Positions 28,164 through 36,616 are shown, numbered from the stretch's first letter. The stretch is 64,000 nt of DNA from Pseudomonadota bacterium (GCA_023451735.1 JAEXYH010000096.1:62001-126000); one strand, 5' to 3'. Numbers and translations are program-made. The notes: a model not told the origin generated them from the sequence alone.

Positions 28164-29375
28164 TTATCGAGCGAGCCGGAACTGCACCACGTCGAGGCGG
28201 CTGGTGCGAAAGCCGGCGGCGCAATATTGCAGGTAATAGTGCCACATGCGGAAGAAGCGCTCGTCGAAGCCGAGAGACACGATCCTCTGCCAGTTTTCCC
28301 TGAAGGCCTTGTCCCACAGAAGCAGTGTGCGCTCGTAGTCGCGGCCGAAACAGAAGCGGTCTTCAACCGAGAGGCCGGCTGTTTGCGCCGCGTTTTCGAA
28401 TGCCGGAACGCTCGGAAGCATGCCGCCGGGAAAGATGTAGGCCTGGATGAAATCTGCATGGCTGCGGTAATGGGCAAAGCGTTCTTCGGCTATCGTGATA
28501 ACTTGCACGAGTGCTTGTCCCATCGGGGAAAGTAGGGATCTGATCCGATCGAAATAGGTGGGCCAGTTCTCTTCACCGACCGCTTCGAACATCTCAATCG
28601 AAACGATCTTGGTAAATGTGCCCCGGCAGTCGCGATAGTCCTCCAGCCGGATATCGGCGCGGCCTGCAAAACCTGCTTGCCTCAGCCGCGTTTCGGCGAA
28701 TGCGGCCTGTTCCTTTGAAAGCGTCAGGCCGGTCACGCGGCATCCGGTTGCGCGAATGGCCTCTTCGGCAAAGCCGCCCCAGCCGCAGCCGATCTCGAGC
28801 ACATGGTCGTCCTTGCCGATATCCAGCTCTTCGATGATGCGTCGATACTTGGCTTTCTGCGCATCGGCGAGGTTTTCCCGCGAGCTGGAGAACAGGGCGG
28901 AAGAATAGGTCATCGTCTCGTCGAGCCAAAGACCGTAGAACTCGTTGCCGAGATCATAGTGGTAGGCGATATTGCGGCGGCTGCCGGCCTTCGAATTGCG
29001 GTTCAGCCGATGGCGCATGCGAGTGAGGAATGCGGTGAGAGGGCTTGCCTTCATGAGGCCGTGCCATCGCGCTTCGTTGGCGATCACGAGATCCATGACC
29101 GCGCCGAGATCCGGGGTTTCCCATTCGCCTTCCAGGTAGGACGTCGCGAAGCCGAGGCTGCCGCCTGTAGCCAGGCGGCGGAGAGGGCGCATGGTCCTGA
29201 ATTCGATCGTGGCCGCCGGGCCGCTTGTCTCTCCAATGAAACGTGCTTCCCGTCCGCTGGCAAAGCGGAGCGTCAACTGGCCCGTCGCCAGCCGCTTGGC
29301 CCACCGGCAGAGAGTTTTCTCGAAAAGCGAGAAGGCCGGCACCGGCATTTCAAGCTTGTGATCGACATCCGACAT
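28164..29375 (-). CDS. Cyclopropane-fatty-acyl-phospholipid synthase family methyltransferase
   Basis: 403 residues. SAM-dependent enzyme that adds a methylene group, or a related modification, to unsaturated acyl chains of membrane phospholipids. SAM-binding motif VLEIGCGWGGFAEEA; upstream YDLGNEFYGLWLDETMTYSSALF is the substrate-site signature of CFA synthases; C-terminal MWHYYLQYC. Start MSDVDHKLEM overlaps the DUF1365 stop (TGATG), so it is the third gene of the FAD-oxidoreductase/DUF1365/CFA operon. In Rhodobacter, RpoE-controlled CFA-type enzymes alter membrane lipids after singlet oxygen stress; by position the same is inferred here. Confidence 0.92.
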   Translation of the reverse strand: MSDVDHKLEMPVPAFSLFEKTLCRWAKRLATGQLTLRFASGREARFIGETSGPAATIEFRTMRPLRRLATGGSLGFATSYLEGEWETPDLGAVMDLVIANEARWHGLMKASPLTAFLTRMRHRLNRNSKAGSRRNIAYHYDLGNEFYGLWLDETMTYSSALFSSSRENLADAQKAKYRRIIEELDIGKDDHVLEIGCGWGGFAEEAIRATGCRVTGLTLSKEQAAFAETRLRQAGFAGRADIRLEDYRDCRGTFTKIVSIEMFEAVGEENWPTYFDRIRSLLSPMGQALVQVITIAEERFAHYRSHADFIQAYIFPGGMLPSVPAFENAAQTAGLSVEDRFCFGRDYERTLLLWDKAFRENWQRIVSLGFDERFFRMWHYYLQYCAAGFRTSRLDVVQFRLAR

Positions 29376-30172
29376 CAGCGGGTCTCCGGCCGTGAGTGGT
29401 GGGTAACTATGGTTGTTGCTCTTGATGAGGCTGCGGGTGCGTGCCGGTGAACCGGCACCCGTTTCAGCCACAAAAGAAGCGCCTCCCAATGAATGGCGGC
29501 GGTCACTTTGAGCGTCATCAGCGGATATTTGAGGAACGCCGCAGCAAGGCTACGATCGGTGAGAGGCGTGCGCTTACCCTGGAACATCGCGTAGAGAAAC
29601 ATGCCGTCAGCGTCGGATTCCCTGATGGCGATCCGCACATCATCTGCGGGCATCCGCACTGTGAAATCGTAACGGCAATTCATCGGCACGAATGGCGAAA
29701 CGTAGAGGTCCTTGCTGCAGGAATGGCTTATCTGGCCATCATCTTCGGAAACCGCCGGAATGATATAGGCATGGCGTTCGTGGAATGTGTTGCAGACTTC
29801 GTAGATGACGGCGCGCAGTTCGTTCTCCCGACCGTAGCAGAAGTAGGCGGTAAGGGGATTGAAGACATAACCGAAGATGCGGGGATAGCAGAGCACTTTT
29901 ACGTTCAAATCATTCGTCACTATGCCGGCATCGGATAGTTGACCCGCAACCCATTCCTTCAAACCGCCTGGGGTGCCGTCGCCGTGGTCTTTTTCCCAGA
30001 AGCTGAACAGTCCACGGCGGTTGGTGCCGAAAAGACGCAATGTTCCGTCCAGTGCTGTCAGCTCGTCGAGGTCGAGCAACAGGGAAAAGACACTGTAGCG
30101 CAGATTATGCCGCTTCGGCCTTAGCCTAGTATGGACAACGCTGCCGGCATAGATGCTGGACGTCACGCTCAT
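29375..30172 (-). CDS. DUF1365 family protein
   Basis: 265 residues spanning the full DUF1365 domain: SIYAGSVVHTRLRPKRHNLRYSVFSLLLDLDEL, FGYVFNPLTAYFCYG, YIIPAVSEDDGQISHSCSKDLYVSPF. The family is uncharacterised but almost always sits between an FAD/NAD-binding amine-oxidase-like protein and a CFA synthase, and is presumed to act with them on fatty acyl chains. ATG 30172 overlaps the stop of the upstream gene (ATGA); the longer frame to 30328 is an overlap artefact. Confidence 0.92.
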   Translation of the reverse strand: MSVTSSIYAGSVVHTRLRPKRHNLRYSVFSLLLDLDELTALDGTLRLFGTNRRGLFSFWEKDHGDGTPGGLKEWVAGQLSDAGIVTNDLNVKVLCYPRIFGYVFNPLTAYFCYGRENELRAVIYEVCNTFHERHAYIIPAVSEDDGQISHSCSKDLYVSPFVPMNCRYDFTVRMPADDVRIAIRESDADGMFLYAMFQGKRTPLTDRSLAAAFLKYPLMTLKVTAAIHWEALLLWLKRVPVHRHAPAASSRATTIVTHHSRPETR

Positions 30173-31524
30173 TCGGCGGCCTCGCGAAGGTCCTGAATCC
30201 TGATCCTGCCGGATTCGTTCTCGACGCTCCATGGTCGGCGATTGCCTCCGAGCGCTTCGGCAACGGCAAGCCCTGACTGCAGTCCATCCTCGTGAAAGCC
30301 ACTGCCGAAATAAGCACCGCAAAACCATGTGCGGTTACGACCCTGGAGTTGCCAGAGTTCGTTTTGGGCCTTCAGGGCGCGCGTATCGAAGCGGGGGTGG
30401 GTGTAGTCATAGGTGCCGTGAACCAGATGCGGCAGCGGCTCCCGATGCGGATTGAGCGTGAGAAAAAGAGGCTGGGTCGTGTCCAGTTTCTGAAGCTTGT
30501 TCATCCAGTAGGTAACACAGAGCTGCTGATTTCCGATATCCCTTCCGCCACTCATGTAATTCCAGCTTGACCAGACGTTTCGGTGTTTCGGCATCAAAGC
30601 CGGATCGCTGTGCAGCACTGCCTTATTGCGGGTATAGCCGAAGGCACCGAGCAAATCCTGTTCCTTACGATCGGCATCCGTCAGCATGGCTAGCGCTTCG
30701 TCCGCGTGGGCTGCGATGACCACGTCGTCGAACAGGTCCGAATGGCCGCTCGTATCGCTGACGGTCACGCCATTCGCGGCGCGGCGGATCGAGGATACAG
30801 GAGCGGAAAGCCTGATGGATCCTCCAAAATCGCTGGCGAGGCGCGTAACATATTCCCGGCTGCCGCCTTCGACGGTGCGCCATTGCGGCCTGCCGGAGAG
30901 AAGCAGTAAACCATGATTGACGAAGAAACGCAGGAACGCCTGGAGGGGATAATCATGCATTTCGGTTGCCGTCGTGGACCATATGGCGGCCCCCATCGGC
31001 ATCAGGTGGTCGTTGATGAAGGCGGGAGAATAGCCCGCTTGGCAGAGATACTCGCCCAGCGTCACATTCTGCATGCCCGGCTGGTCGAGAAGCGCTGGGG
31101 CCTCCCTATAGAATTTGAGAACATCGCGCAGCATGGTCCAGAATCGCGGACGAAGCGCGTTGCGTTTTTGGCCGAAAAGACCCTTTAGGCCGGTCCCGCT
31201 ATATTCGAATCCGCCGTCATCCATGGAAGCGGCGAAGGACATGTCCGAAGCGATTGTCGGCACCTGCAGATGGTCGAACAGTGCGACAAGGTTCGGATAA
31301 TTTGTCTCGTTGTAAACGATAAAGCCGGTATCGACCGCAATACAGCGGCGATCCACATCGATATTTACAGTATTGGCATGGCCACCGATGCGGCTGGAGG
31401 CCTCGTAGAGGATTACGTCATTGCTCTTGGACAAGAGCCACGCGCAGGAGAGGCCGCTTACGCCCGATCCGATGACCGCTATCCTTTTCGCTTCACGTCC
31501 GAAATCCCCAGCCAAAGGCGTCAT
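30169..31524 (-). CDS. FAD-dependent amine-oxidase-like oxidoreductase (flavin monooxygenase-like)
   Basis: 451 residues. N-terminal dinucleotide-binding motif IAVIGSGVSGLSCAWLLSK followed by E-ASSRIGGHANT, and a C-terminal FAD-contacting segment AYFGSGFHEDGLQSGLAVAE. Resembles squalene-desaturase/protoporphyrinogen-oxidase-like flavoproteins. First gene of a three-gene operon; translation start at 31524 has GAGG ~8 nt upstream, and a candidate ECF promoter at 31581-31555 would give a leader of about 25 nt. Frames further upstream to 32214 run antisense through the sigma gene and are rejected. Likely role: oxidation step in fatty-acid modification under RpoE control; substrate unknown. Confidence 0.9.
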   Translation of the reverse strand: MTPLAGDFGREAKRIAVIGSGVSGLSCAWLLSKSNDVILYEASSRIGGHANTVNIDVDRRCIAVDTGFIVYNETNYPNLVALFDHLQVPTIASDMSFAASMDDGGFEYSGTGLKGLFGQKRNALRPRFWTMLRDVLKFYREAPALLDQPGMQNVTLGEYLCQAGYSPAFINDHLMPMGAAIWSTTATEMHDYPLQAFLRFFVNHGLLLLSGRPQWRTVEGGSREYVTRLASDFGGSIRLSAPVSSIRRAANGVTVSDTSGHSDLFDDVVIAAHADEALAMLTDADRKEQDLLGAFGYTRNKAVLHSDPALMPKHRNVWSSWNYMSGGRDIGNQQLCVTYWMNKLQKLDTTQPLFLTLNPHREPLPHLVHGTYDYTHPRFDTRALKAQNELWQLQGRNRTWFCGAYFGSGFHEDGLQSGLAVAEALGGNRRPWSVENESGRIRIQDLREAAE

Positions 31525-31554
31525 CCCAGCATCCTCACGCTTCTCTGCTGTGCA

Positions 31555-31581
31555 ATACGAAAATGGACGAGGATTGGATCT
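31555..31581 (-). promoter_or_regulatory. Candidate RpoE promoter of the FAD-oxidoreductase/DUF1365/CFA operon
   Basis: On the minus strand AGATCC (31581-31576), 15 nt, TCGTAT (31560-31555). The predicted start near 31549 lies ~25 nt before the ATG at 31524. Confidence 0.65.
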
Positions 31582-31603
31582 CTGAAAAAATTCGCAGAGG
31601 CTG

Positions 31604-31630
31604 TGATCCGTGCCAGGAAGCCTTTCGTAA
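31604..31630 (+). promoter_or_regulatory. Candidate autoregulatory RpoE promoter of rpoE-chrR
   Basis: TGATCC (31604-31609), 15 nt, TCGTAA (31625-31630). TGATCC is the -35 known for RpoE of Rhodobacter. The -10 matches that of the divergent operon at identical spacing. Confidence 0.7.
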
Positions 31631-31731
31631 AGCTTGCCATGAACTTGAGCTCGCCTATCTCGCTTGATAAATGGCAAAAGTACCGGCCGTCGCCTATGAG
31701 GTTGACGGGACAGGCAGCGCATGGGCTCGGG

Positions 31732-32316
31732 ATGAACAAGAAAAACTCCGATGGCTTGGCGGCTGACGATCTTGCCAAAAGCGAGATGGTACGGCTTCTT
31801 TCCATCGTCGGACGAGAGCGTAGCGTCGATGCGTTCGAAGCAATATTCCGCTTCTATGCCCCGCGGATCCGCAACTTCATGGTTGCCAAGACCAGAGACC
31901 GACAGGCTGCTGAGGAACTGATGCAGGAAACGATGACTGCGGTCTGGAACAAGGCCGGACAGTTCGATCCCGCGCGCGGCAACGTATCTGCATGGATCTA
32001 TACGATCGCACGTAATGTGCGGGTCGATGCCTACAGACGTAAACGCCCGGAATTCGACGCCAACGATCCGGCTTTCGTCGCCGATGACGTGGCGCCCGCT
32101 GACCAGGAGTTTCAGCAGCTTCAGGAGGCTCAGTTGCTGCGCGGTGCGATGGCGGCACTGCCGGAAGAGCAGCTTGACGTGTTGCGGAGAGCCTTCTTCG
32201 ACGATGTGTCGCATTCAACGATTGCGCGCGACCTCGGCGTTCCGCTCGGGACCGTCAAATCGCGCATCCGGCTTGCCTTCGAGAAGCTGCGTTCCTCGCT
32301 GGAGGGACGGCTATGA
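31732..32316 (+). CDS. rpoE: ECF sigma factor, RpoE/ECF11-like, partner of ChrR
   Basis: 194 residues. Sigma region 2 (AFEAIFRFYAPRIRNFMVAK ... EELMQETMTAVWNKAGQFDPARGNVSAWIYTIARN) and region 4 with the helix-turn-helix SHSTIARDLGVPLGTVKSRIRLAFEKLR. It would direct RNA polymerase to TGATCC-type promoters when ChrR releases it, in Rhodobacter after singlet oxygen or organic peroxide. The last base pairs overlap the chrR start (ATGA), so the two are translationally coupled. Start uncertain: ATG 31732 is used, in-frame ATGs at 31639, 31696 and 31786 exist, and none has a good ribosome binding site. Confidence 0.92.
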   Translation: MNKKNSDGLAADDLAKSEMVRLLSIVGRERSVDAFEAIFRFYAPRIRNFMVAKTRDRQAAEELMQETMTAVWNKAGQFDPARGNVSAWIYTIARNVRVDAYRRKRPEFDANDPAFVADDVAPADQEFQQLQEAQLLRGAMAALPEEQLDVLRRAFFDDVSHSTIARDLGVPLGTVKSRIRLAFEKLRSSLEGRL

Positions 32317-32969
32317 GCGTGAAGCATCATATCAGCGACGCCTTCCTGATCGACTACGCATCGGGAAACCTCTCTGAGGGATGGAGCCTTGCAGTGGCGA
32401 GCCATCTGGCCCTTTGCCCCGAATGTCGTCGACGTCTTTCTGCAATGGAAGGGGCAGCGGGCGCACTGCTGGACAAGGCAGGCGAAAACGGCAACGAAGA
32501 TCGGGCTTGGGCTCGCTTCAAAGCTCGGGCAATTGACGTCAGTGTGGACGAGATCAAACCTGCCGCTGCCACGCTCAAGCGGCCGGCCGTGCTTCCGGAA
32601 CCATTGCGATCCTATCTCGGAGGCGACCTTGCCGATCTGAAATGGCGAGCACTGGGCCGTGGCGCTTACCAGATCCTGATCGATACGAAGGATTCGGAGA
32701 CGCAGGTGAGGCTGCTGCGCATTCCGGCCGGCAAGCCCGTGCCGGAGCATACGCATGAGGGGCGGGAGCTGACGCTTGTTCTGGCCGGTAGTTTTCGCGA
32801 TGGCGAGGACGTGTTTGCCCGAGGAGATATCGAGGAAGCCGACGGCGACCTTTTGCATACGCCCACCGCGACGGAGGGCGAGGATTGCATCTGCCTCGCT
32901 GTCACCGAAGCGCCACTGAGATTTTCAAGCTGGATCGTCCGGCTGATGCAGCCGATCCTGAAAATCTGA
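32313..32969 (+). CDS. chrR: ChrR-type zinc anti-sigma factor with cupin sensor domain
   Basis: 218 residues in two domains. The anti-sigma domain (1-~85) has H6, H31, C35 and C38, matching the zinc ligands of Rhodobacter ChrR (the HxxxCxxC is HLALCPEC). The C-terminal cupin-like domain has H146, H148, E152 and H182, spaced exactly as the H141/H143/E147/H177 metal site of Rhodobacter ChrR that is needed for the singlet-oxygen response. So both inhibition and sensing parts look intact. Cytosolic; it should hold RpoE inactive until oxidative damage. It overlaps rpoE by 4 nt. Confidence 0.95.
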   Translation: MSVKHHISDAFLIDYASGNLSEGWSLAVASHLALCPECRRRLSAMEGAAGALLDKAGENGNEDRAWARFKARAIDVSVDEIKPAAATLKRPAVLPEPLRSYLGGDLADLKWRALGRGAYQILIDTKDSETQVRLLRIPAGKPVPEHTHEGRELTLVLAGSFRDGEDVFARGDIEEADGDLLHTPTATEGEDCICLAVTEAPLRFSSWIVRLMQPILKI

Positions 32970-32981
32970 CGGGAGGAACAA

Positions 32982-33389
32982 ATGACCTATGTGCTGGCCT
33001 ATTTGGGAACCGTAGTCGCCTTCCTCGGTCTTGATTTTCTCTGGCTCGGTACGGTTGCCACCGGGTTTTATCGTAGCCGGATCGGCGGTCTTCTTCTCGA
33101 TCAGCCAAATTTTCTGGCTGCCGGCGTGTTCTATCTCTTCTATGTCGGGGGGATCGTCTATTTCGCAGTCCAGCCGGCGCTGACATCAGGCAACTGGGCA
33201 ACAGCGGCTATGGCTGGCGCAATTCTCGGCTTCATCGCCTACGGCACCTATGACATGACGAATCTGGCCACCTTAAAGAACTGGTCACCGGTCGTCAGTG
33301 CTGTCGATATGGCCTGGGGGACGGTTCTGACGTCCTTTTCCGCGGTCGTCGGATACTGGGTCGTGCAGAAATTCTCCGACGGACTTTAA
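32982..33389 (+). CDS. DUF2177 family membrane protein
   Basis: 135 residues, four membrane helices: YVLAYLGTVVAFLGLDFLWLGTVATGFY, AGVFYLFYVGGIVYFAV, AAMAGAILGFIAYGTYDMTNLATLKNW, MAWGTVLTSFSAVVGYWVVQKF. The family motifs LDFLWLG and YGTYDMTNLATL are intact. Uncharacterised, but regularly encoded next to RpoE/ChrR and CFA genes. It begins 12 nt after chrR with GGGAGG as ribosome binding site, so it is the third gene of the rpoE-chrR transcript. Confidence 0.92.
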   Translation: MTYVLAYLGTVVAFLGLDFLWLGTVATGFYRSRIGGLLLDQPNFLAAGVFYLFYVGGIVYFAVQPALTSGNWATAAMAGAILGFIAYGTYDMTNLATLKNWSPVVSAVDMAWGTVLTSFSAVVGYWVVQKFSDGL

Positions 33390-33472
33390 CTGTCCTCAGG
33401 TGGTGATTTGCGCCGGCAGATTATCTTGGCCCGCAATCCGCCCGTTGGTTCAGCCGTCGGCAATGAAACGCT

Positions 33473-33862
33473 TTACGCGTCGCTGCGCGCGCCAAAGGTC
33501 TCTTCCACCAGACGGTTGAGTTTCTGGGGGTTCCAGGGCTTGGGAAGCATAGGCAAGCCCTTCAACCTGCTCTTGAGCTCCGGCAGATCGGAATAATTGC
33601 TGCAGATGATGACCGGTACGTCCCGGTCCTGCAGCATTTCGATGACCGGAACGGACAATTCCCCGTGGAGGTTCAGATCAACGATCGCGCCGGCCAGATC
33701 GTTACGCGGAATGGCATCCATCGCATCCGCGATCCTGCCGAAGGGACCGACTATCTTGTGGTCGGTCTGCAGCAAATGGTCTTCCATATCCATAGCGAGT
33801 AAGAGATCATCCTCCAGCAGGAGGATATTCGGACAGTCGTTCAAATAATCGGCTTCCGTCAT
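33473..33862 (-). CDS. Single-domain response regulator
   Basis: 129 residues, receiver domain only. Acidic pocket LLLEDDLLLAMD, phospho-acceptor Asp in GAIVDLNLHGE, conserved Ser/Thr region replaced by IICSNYSD, conserved Lys in LPKPW. There is no output domain, so it must act by protein contact or as a phosphate sink. DLNLHG and the weakly matching PVIICSNY resemble the DLxL and PFxFATGY features of alphaproteobacterial stress-response receivers. No kinase gene is present nearby. Confidence 0.85.
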   Translation of the reverse strand: MTEADYLNDCPNILLLEDDLLLAMDMEDHLLQTDHKIVGPFGRIADAMDAIPRNDLAGAIVDLNLHGELSVPVIEMLQDRDVPVIICSNYSDLPELKSRLKGLPMLPKPWNPQKLNRLVEETFGARSDA

Positions 33863-33976
33863 TTTACCTTTACAAAGTTATATAAGACCAGAGTAAGGAT
33901 GACACCTGGTTCAGATATTTCAAGCATGGCTTTTGTCTTACACGACGCCTAGTCAGCTTATAAAGCTCCACCTTGC

Positions 33977-34915
33977 CTAAAAGTTAAGATGCTTGCGCGG
34001 ATCTGCGATAGAATCTTCTGACCACTTCTCCATCAGTTCAGTCAGATCAGGATCAGGCTTCTCCGGCAGAACGATCTTCACCGTTGCCAACAGATCGCCA
34101 TGGTTGCCACCAGTCTTTGGCACGCCTTTGCCCTTCAGGCGCAATGTTGTGCCGGTATTGGTATGGGGCTTCAACGTGACGTTCAGATAGCCGCCAGGTG
34201 TCGGAACCCTGATCTTGCCGCCGAGTATCGCTTCGCGGATGCTGATGGGTACTTCCACGCGAATATCGTCTCCGTCCCGTTTGAGGAACGGATGCGGCTT
34301 GACCTTGATCTCGATAAGCGCGTCGCCGTTCTGACCCTCGGCCGCAGCTTTGCTACCCTTGCCGCGCAGGCGCAAAACCTGCCCATCACGGGTGCCGGCC
34401 GGGATTTTCACGTCAAGGGAAGAGCCGCTGCCGAGCGAAACCGATGCGGTCGTGCCGTTGATGGCGTCAAGGAAGGAGACCTCCATCGCGTAGTGGGTGT
34501 CTGTGCCCTTTGCGCGAAATTGTGATCCCCCGAACGCTGATGTATTCGGACCGCTGCTGCCGCGCCGAGACATGAAACTGGCGAAAATATCATCGAAGCC
34601 GCCGAATTGCGAAAAGCCGGATTCGTCGAAGAAGGCATCGCCGCCGTTGGCTCCGGCATATTCCCGGTGCTGCTGAAAGTGTGCGCGCTCTACGCCATTG
34701 ATGTCGATCTCGCCGCGATCAAAGCGAGCGCGCTTGTCCTCGTCACCGAGGATTTCGTTGGCGGCGGATATCTCCTTGAAGATTTCCTCGGCCTTCCGAT
34801 CTCCGGGATTGAGGTCCGGGTGATATTTCTTGGCGAGCTTTCGAAAGGCGTTCTGGATGTCCTTCTGTGACGCATCCTGTTTCACGCCCAAAATTTCATA
34901 CGGATCCTGTCTCAT
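33977..34915 (-). CDS. DnaJ-class co-chaperone (CbpA-like)
   Basis: 312 residues. J-domain at 1-~68 starting MRQDPYEILGVKQDASQ with HPD in KKYHPDLNPGD. A Gly/Phe-poor linker follows, then two C-terminal substrate-binding beta domains (HYAMEVSFLDAINGTTASVSLGSG, DVKIPAGTRDGQVLRLRGKG, GGYLNVTLKPHTNTGTTLRLKGKG). No CxxCxGxG zinc-finger repeats, so it is CbpA/DjlA-like type II rather than DnaJ itself. It should stimulate DnaK ATPase. GGAGG sits 5 nt before ATG 34915. Confidence 0.92.
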   Translation of the reverse strand: MRQDPYEILGVKQDASQKDIQNAFRKLAKKYHPDLNPGDRKAEEIFKEISAANEILGDEDKRARFDRGEIDINGVERAHFQQHREYAGANGGDAFFDESGFSQFGGFDDIFASFMSRRGSSGPNTSAFGGSQFRAKGTDTHYAMEVSFLDAINGTTASVSLGSGSSLDVKIPAGTRDGQVLRLRGKGSKAAAEGQNGDALIEIKVKPHPFLKRDGDDIRVEVPISIREAILGGKIRVPTPGGYLNVTLKPHTNTGTTLRLKGKGVPKTGGNHGDLLATVKIVLPEKPDPDLTELMEKWSEDSIADPRKHLNF

Positions 34916-35336
34916 CACTACCTCCAGACGCAAAACATAAGTTGCTGTCGCTGCCGTCTCGGAGAGCCGAGCCGACAATCGCGGCTTTGCAGCGGTCCGC
35001 TCTGTTGTCGGACAAGGGTAATGGACGGCGCTCCGCCACGTTTGGCGGGCGCTACAGGGTCAAGCCTTCGTCGCACCATATCCTTGTCAAGCAACATGGT
35101 CGGTAGAAGCTGCGGAATTCATTGGCCGGCCCCTATGAGGCAACCGGCAAACATGAGGTGGTGTTTCCATTTGGGAACTTCAAGGGAAAGCGTTCGTTAC
35201 CAATGCGCTTGCCGGGTCGGCCTAGCGATGACGATTATCTCTTGCGGGCAGGTGAGAGAGGAGGTGGTGCGGTGAGTGGGAAATGCGACCGGATCCATTG
35301 GACGAAGCAAAGAGCATAGGAAAAGGAAGGCTGGAT
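34916..35336. promoter_or_regulatory. Divergent dnaJ-like/crp region with an EcfG-like promoter at 35174-35198
   Basis: 421 bp, no gene called. GGAAC (35174-35178), 16 nt, CGTT (35195-35198) is an exact match to the general-stress EcfG consensus GGAAC-N16/17-CGTT of alphaproteobacteria, reading toward the Crp-family gene at 35337 and giving a leader of ~130 nt. A GC-rich hairpin (CGCTCCGCCA-cgtt-TGGCGGGCG) lies near 35030-35055. Confidence 0.5.
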
Positions 35337-36056
35337 ATGCGAAACCAGAACAAGCTCTTGGCGCTTCTTTCTAATGATGACTTTGCCGTTCTCGAACCTG
35401 TCCTGGAACCGTTAGATCTTCCACAGGGCTACGTATTGTCGGCACCTGGTAGGCGGCTCGAATATTGCTACTTTCCATTTTCCGGGGTGATCTCCACGGT
35501 CGTGACGTCACCTTCTGGCAAGCGCACGGAGATAGGCCTTGCGGGGCGCGAGGGCGTGTCGCCGTCTTCCGTCGCGCTTGGTGTTTCGGACGCGCCTTAT
35601 CTGGTGGTCATGCAGGTGCCTGGTAACGGCGCACGCATGCCGATCGCGGTGATGCGCAAGATGATAGAGGTGTCACCCGCGGTAAAGCGCCTTCTCACAC
35701 GCTGGACGCATGTGGCACTGAGCCAGGCTGCGTTTACGGCGCTTTCAAATGCAATTCATCCAGTGGACGAACGCTTGGCGCGATGGATATTGATGTGCCA
35801 CGACCGGGTGGATGGCGATGCGATCGACCTGACACACGATTTTCTGGCGATCATGCTATCGGTGCGCCGCCCGAGCGTGACGGTTGCGTTACATGTCCTG
35901 GAGGGCAAGCAGCTGATCTATTCACATCGCGGCACGATCATTGTTCGCGACCGGAAGGCTCTGGAGCGATTTGCCGCAGATTCCTACGGCGGAGCCGAGC
36001 GGGAATATCAGCGCGTGTTCGGCGATATCGATAATATTACGCGAAAGTCGGCCTAG
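35337..36056 (+). CDS. Crp/Fnr family transcriptional regulator (paralog 1)
   Basis: 239 residues. N-terminal cyclic-nucleotide-binding-like beta roll (YVLSAPGRRLEYCYFPFSGVISTVV ... TEIGLAGREGVSP), long dimer helix, and a winged helix-turn-helix of the Crp_2 type (LTHDFLAIMLSVRRPSVTVALHVLEGKQLI). No Cys cluster of Fnr type at the N-terminus and no clear cAMP-binding RxS motif, so the signal is unknown. A strong AAGGAAGG precedes ATG 35337. Candidate EcfG promoter upstream. It ends overlapping by 4 nt the convergent response regulator. Confidence 0.9.
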   Translation: MRNQNKLLALLSNDDFAVLEPVLEPLDLPQGYVLSAPGRRLEYCYFPFSGVISTVVTSPSGKRTEIGLAGREGVSPSSVALGVSDAPYLVVMQVPGNGARMPIAVMRKMIEVSPAVKRLLTRWTHVALSQAAFTALSNAIHPVDERLARWILMCHDRVDGDAIDLTHDFLAIMLSVRRPSVTVALHVLEGKQLIYSHRGTIIVRDRKALERFAADSYGGAEREYQRVFGDIDNITRKSA

Positions 36057-36415
36057 ACGACTGAGAGCCTGCTTCGGATGCGGTTGGCCAATGCTTCCGG
36101 ATCCCCCGGCTTGCTCATCCATTCGCAGCGTTCAAAAAGGTCGGCATCCCATTCGGGCGGACGCTCGCTACCGGTGTAGATCATGAAGGGAATACGGCCC
36201 TGCTGCAGGCGAGTAAGAACGGGCTGGCTGTCGCCATCCGCAAGGTAGAGATCCAGCAGCACAAAATCAGGTGTTGATTTATCCAGCCAGGCCAAGGCTT
36301 CTTTCTGAGAGCGCAGCGTCACGAAGTTGTTTACGCCTCTTTCCGCAAGCGCCTCTTCGATGTCGAGAGAGATCAGCGGCTGGTCTTCCAGCAACAATAT
36401 GAGCTTGTCTGCCAA
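36053..36415 (-). CDS. Single-domain response regulator, FAT-GUY-like
   Basis: 120 residues, receiver only. Acidic residues in LLLEDQPLISLD, phospho-Asp in FVLLDLYLADG, and PFMIYTGSE where the switch Thr lies, followed by conserved Lys in MSKPG. The IPFMIYTG segment resembles the PFxFATGY motif of receivers linked to the PhyR/EcfG general stress response. Output by protein interaction. Its 3' end overlaps that of Crp paralog 1 by 4 nt. Confidence 0.85.
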   Translation of the reverse strand: MADKLILLLEDQPLISLDIEEALAERGVNNFVTLRSQKEALAWLDKSTPDFVLLDLYLADGDSQPVLTRLQQGRIPFMIYTGSERPPEWDADLFERCEWMSKPGDPEALANRIRSRLSVV

Positions 36416-36616
36416 ATCGAATCTCTACAGGTACAAGATACTGATTAGATAAACGGTTTTTGCGCGCATGTACCCCTTTGTCTGATACCGTACCGAGGCC
36501 GCTCGGCGGGTTGTGTCGCGAATTTTATGGCCATAGATGGAAATCGTTCAAATCAAGCGGAGAGTTCTCGTTTAGAGGAAGCCGAACAGGCCAAGTTCTC
36601 CTTTTAAGGACGAGCT

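Noticed and set aside
30169..32214. 681-codon version of the FAD-oxidoreductase frame
   Set aside because: The first ~230 codons are antisense to rpoE and cover the divergent promoter region; the FAD motif starts directly after the ATG at 31524.
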